Below are positions 61,893 through 64,000 of a stretch of DNA of 64,000 nt, in pieces (within the stretch, counting starts at the first letter, position 1; every line of letters starts with the position of its first letter). The stretch is from the NCBI RefSeq assembly GCF_029277445.1, contig NZ_CP119566.1, positions 4,156,001 through 4,220,000 on the forward strand. The letters run 5' to 3'. Made by a program: the position numbers and the translations under genes. Source of the stretch: Pararhizobium qamdonense (GTDB taxonomy: Bacteria; Pseudomonadota; Alphaproteobacteria; Rhizobiales; Rhizobiaceae). The notes beneath the pieces are model-generated. The model was given only the letters and a program-made list of their open reading frames with translations, ran no database searches and had not been told where the DNA came from.

Positions 61893-63092
61893 ATGGAACC
61901 GACAATTCTGACGCTCGATCAACCGCTTTTCATCCTTGGCTCCTACACGGTGACGCCGGGCATGTGCCTGTTCGGCGCTGCCGCAATCGTGCTGTTTGCC
62001 GGCATTCCGGCGGTTCTTCGCAGGCGGCGGGACCGGCAATCGGCAGATGATGCCGAGCAGCGGATGACGGCGCTGCTTGCTGCGCAGACCGAGATGCAGG
62101 GCCGCATCGCTGCGATGGCCGATGTGTTTGGCGCGCGCCAGTCCGAACTCAACCAGTCGATCAGCCAGCGGATCGACGGCATGACGCACCGGCTGGGCAC
62201 CTCGATTACCGAGCAGACGAAGGCGACGCATGAAAACCTGCGGCGGCTGCAGGAGCGGCTGGCGGTGATCGATACCGCGCAGACCAATATCCAGTCTTTG
62301 GCCAAGGACATGGCCGGGCTGCAGAGCATTCTGTCCAACAAGCAGACGCGCGGCGCCTTTGGCCAGTCGCGCATGGAAACGATCATTGCCGATGGCCTGC
62401 CGATGGGCGCCTATGCCTTTCAGGCGACGCTTTCCAACGGATCGCGGCCGGATTGCACCATCCGCATGCCGAACGGCCAGCCGGCCCTGGTGATCGACGC
62501 CAAATTTCCGCTGGAGGGCTGGAATGCCATTCGCAGCGCCGAAAATCCTGACATGGTCCGGCAGGCGCAGCAACAGTTTCGCCGCGACATGGAGGTGCAT
62601 ATCCGGGATATCTCTGGAAAATACCTGATCGCCGGGGAAACCCAGGAGACCGCCTTTCTCTTCGTTCCCTCCGAATCGATCTTTGCTGAAATCCACGAGC
62701 ATTTCGAGGGCATCGTCCAGAAAGCGCACCGGTCGCGCATCGTCATCGTTTCGCCGTCGCTTTTGATGCTGTCCATCCAGGTTATCCAGGCGATCCTGAG
62801 GGACGCCCGGATGCGCGAGCAGGCGCATCTGATCCAGGGCGAAGTGATCCGGCTGATGGAGGACCTGACCCGGCTCGACGACCGGGTGCGCAAGCTGCAC
62901 GGCCATTTCCTCACCACCCAGAAGGACGTCGATGATATTCTGATCTCCTCGGACAAGCTGAAGAAGCGCGGCACGCGCATCGAGGCACTGGACCTCGAGA
63001 CGGCGGGCGCTGCTCAAGACGGAAAGACCGATCAGAAATCCTTCGATACGCGTATCGGGCAATTGAAGCTGCGGGTGGTTGACGAGGACTAA
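61893..63092 (+). CDS. rmuC: DNA recombination protein RmuC homologue
   Basis: A 399-residue membrane-anchored protein. One N-terminal helix (~18-42) is followed by a coiled coil (~50-150) and the RmuC nuclease-like domain (~155-365) with FGQSRMETIIADGLP, VIDAKFPLEGW (PD-D/ExK-like Asp and Lys) and AFLFVPSESIFAEIHE. A charged tail ends the protein. In E. coli RmuC limits inversions at short inverted repeats. It is divergent from def, as in many Rhizobiales. The first 20 residues resemble no signal peptide. Confidence 0.93.
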   Translation: MEPTILTLDQPLFILGSYTVTPGMCLFGAAAIVLFAGIPAVLRRRRDRQSADDAEQRMTALLAAQTEMQGRIAAMADVFGARQSELNQSISQRIDGMTHRLGTSITEQTKATHENLRRLQERLAVIDTAQTNIQSLAKDMAGLQSILSNKQTRGAFGQSRMETIIADGLPMGAYAFQATLSNGSRPDCTIRMPNGQPALVIDAKFPLEGWNAIRSAENPDMVRQAQQQFRRDMEVHIRDISGKYLIAGETQETAFLFVPSESIFAEIHEHFEGIVQKAHRSRIVIVSPSLLMLSIQVIQAILRDARMREQAHLIQGEVIRLMEDLTRLDDRVRKLHGHFLTTQKDVDDILISSDKLKKRGTRIEALDLETAGAAQDGKTDQKSFDTRIGQLKLRVVDED

Positions 63093-63143
63093 CCCGGTCG
63101 GGCACTGTCCCGGAAAAATCGGCTGCCCCGGGAGACACCTTAC

Positions 63144-64000
63144 ATGATCACAGTTTTCGGCTCCATCAACATGGACCTGATCGCCACCACCGCACGCCTG
63201 CCCAAGCCCGGCGAAACCGTGACCGGCACCGGGTTTTCCACCGCTGCCGGCGGCAAGGGCGCCAATCAGGCACTGGCGGCGCGCCGCGCCGGAGCGGCCG
63301 TGCGCATGGCTGGAGCCGTCGGCTCCGACAGCTTTGCCGATGGAGCGCTTGCGCTGCTGAAGCAGGCGGGCACCGACCTGTCGCTGACGAAAACAGTGAG
63401 CGAACCGACCGGCACCGCGCATATCCTCGTCGGTGGCGATGGTGAAAACGTCATCGTCGTGGTGGCGAGCGCCAACGGCACGGTCGGCGCAGGCGATGCG
63501 CAATCCGCCGTCGAGACGATGGATGCTGGCGATACGCTGATGCTGCAGCTCGAAATTCCGGCCGCTTCGGTCGAAAAAGCGCTCGTTGCGGCCAAGAGCA
63601 AGGGCATTACCTCGATCATCAACATTGCGCCGTTGACAGCGGATGCCGCACGGCTTGGCCGGATGGCGGATATTGTCGTCGCCAATGAAACGGAATTCGA
63701 GCTTCTGGCCGGGCGCGAAGGGCTGTCGGCTGCCGAGCGTGAGGAGGCCATGCAGGCGCTGTCGCGGGAAACAGGCCAGACTGTCATCGTCACGTTGGGC
63801 GCCGAGGGCGTTGTAGCCGTGCGCAACGGCGCGATCCATCGCGCCAAGGGTTTGAAGATCGAGCCGGTCGATACGGTTGGCGCCGGCGATACCTTCTGCG
63901 GTTATCTTGCCGCAAGCCTCGATGCCGGGCTCGATTTCGACGCGGCGCTGCGCCGTGCGGCGGTTGCAGGCTCTCTTGCCTGCCTCAATCCGGGCGCCCA
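63144..64000 (+). CDS. rbsK: Ribokinase / PfkB-family sugar kinase (C-terminus outside window)
   Basis: Phosphorylates ribose (or a related sugar) at O5 with ATP; 285 residues are visible of an expected ~300. The start ITVFGSINMDLIA follows a GGGAGA site. The substrate loop GFSTAAGGKGANQALAARRAGA (~34-55), NINIAPL-type segment, the anion hole and catalytic Asp in DTVGAGDTFCGYLAA (~245) and the second PfkB signature are intact. It follows rmuC with a 51-bp gap. The gene continues past the right edge. Fructose or another sugar cannot be excluded. Confidence 0.9.
   Translation, partial: MITVFGSINMDLIATTARLPKPGETVTGTGFSTAAGGKGANQALAARRAGAAVRMAGAVGSDSFADGALALLKQAGTDLSLTKTVSEPTGTAHILVGGDGENVIVVVASANGTVGAGDAQSAVETMDAGDTLMLQLEIPAASVEKALVAAKSKGITSIINIAPLTADAARLGRMADIVVANETEFELLAGREGLSAAEREEAMQALSRETGQTVIVTLGAEGVVAVRNGAIHRAKGLKIEPVDTVGAGDTFCGYLAASLDAGLDFDAALRRAAVAGSLACLNPGA

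Overview
The window reads as chromosome of an alphaproteobacterium of the Rhizobiaceae (Rhizobium/Agrobacterium/Ensifer type). The evidence is high GC with long antisense shadow frames, an FrcB-type fructose-binding protein divergent from a ROK regulator, a 1230-residue PutA without a DNA-binding domain, DUF2585, the rpmH-rnpA-yidC-engB-argB and dapD-dapE-truA-fmt-def-rmuC gene sets, and RIME-like intergenic palindromes. I recognise no phage, plasmid or CRISPR locus. One insertion sequence and one toxin-antitoxin pair are the clear mobile or selfish elements.

Layout. 0-3.2 kb: sugar uptake (frcB, cut by the window edge), divergent ROK regulator and a RbsD/FucU mutarotase, then DoxX. 3.4-7.7 kb: a likely cAMP signalling group (Crp-type regulator and CHASE2-adenylate cyclase 3 bp apart, then FecR-domain and Sel1-repeat exported proteins). 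7.9-12.6 kb: YkgJ-type protein, putA, GFA enzyme. 12.9-20.5 kb: housekeeping run dapF-mtaB-ftsY-ispZ-DUF2585, an IMPACT-family protein, an aldo/keto reductase and a small unknown. A tRNA-Arg(ACG) lies at 20.6 kb. 20.9-26.8 kb, all on the minus strand: methyl-accepting chemotaxis protein, then a tight trio of TVP38/VTT membrane protein, flavin disulfide reductase and histidine kinase. 27.2-29.7 kb: rpmH-rnpA-yidC. 29.8-34.1 kb: two LysR/exporter units and a tautomerase, lying between yidC and engB. 35.0-38.4 kb: DUF1269 protein, Tat-exported MsrB, fasciclin protein and an ECF sigma/anti-sigma pair, lying between engB and argB. 39.7-48.3 kb: mixed metabolic and membrane genes (PEP-mutase family, DMT exporter, methyltransferase, sterol desaturase, HAD nucleotidase, EF-hand protein, PepSY protein, FMN-binding stress protein, LOG family). 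48.5-63.1 kb: dapD-DUF805, a 7-kb accessory block (histidine kinase, AKR/AraC, degenerate SDR, VOC protein, Gre-like factor, IS), dapE, truA-fmt, a VapBC/FitAB-type pair, def and rmuC. The window ends inside a ribokinase gene.

Common threads. Three lysine/diaminopimelate genes (dapF, dapD, dapE) lie in separate clusters. N-formyl-methionine handling (fmt, def) sits with truA. Small accessory blocks have been placed between otherwise conserved neighbours. Palindromic repeats of two kinds are scattered in spacers. One complete copy sits in frame inside ftsY, and another is split at its palindrome tip by an IS5-like element.
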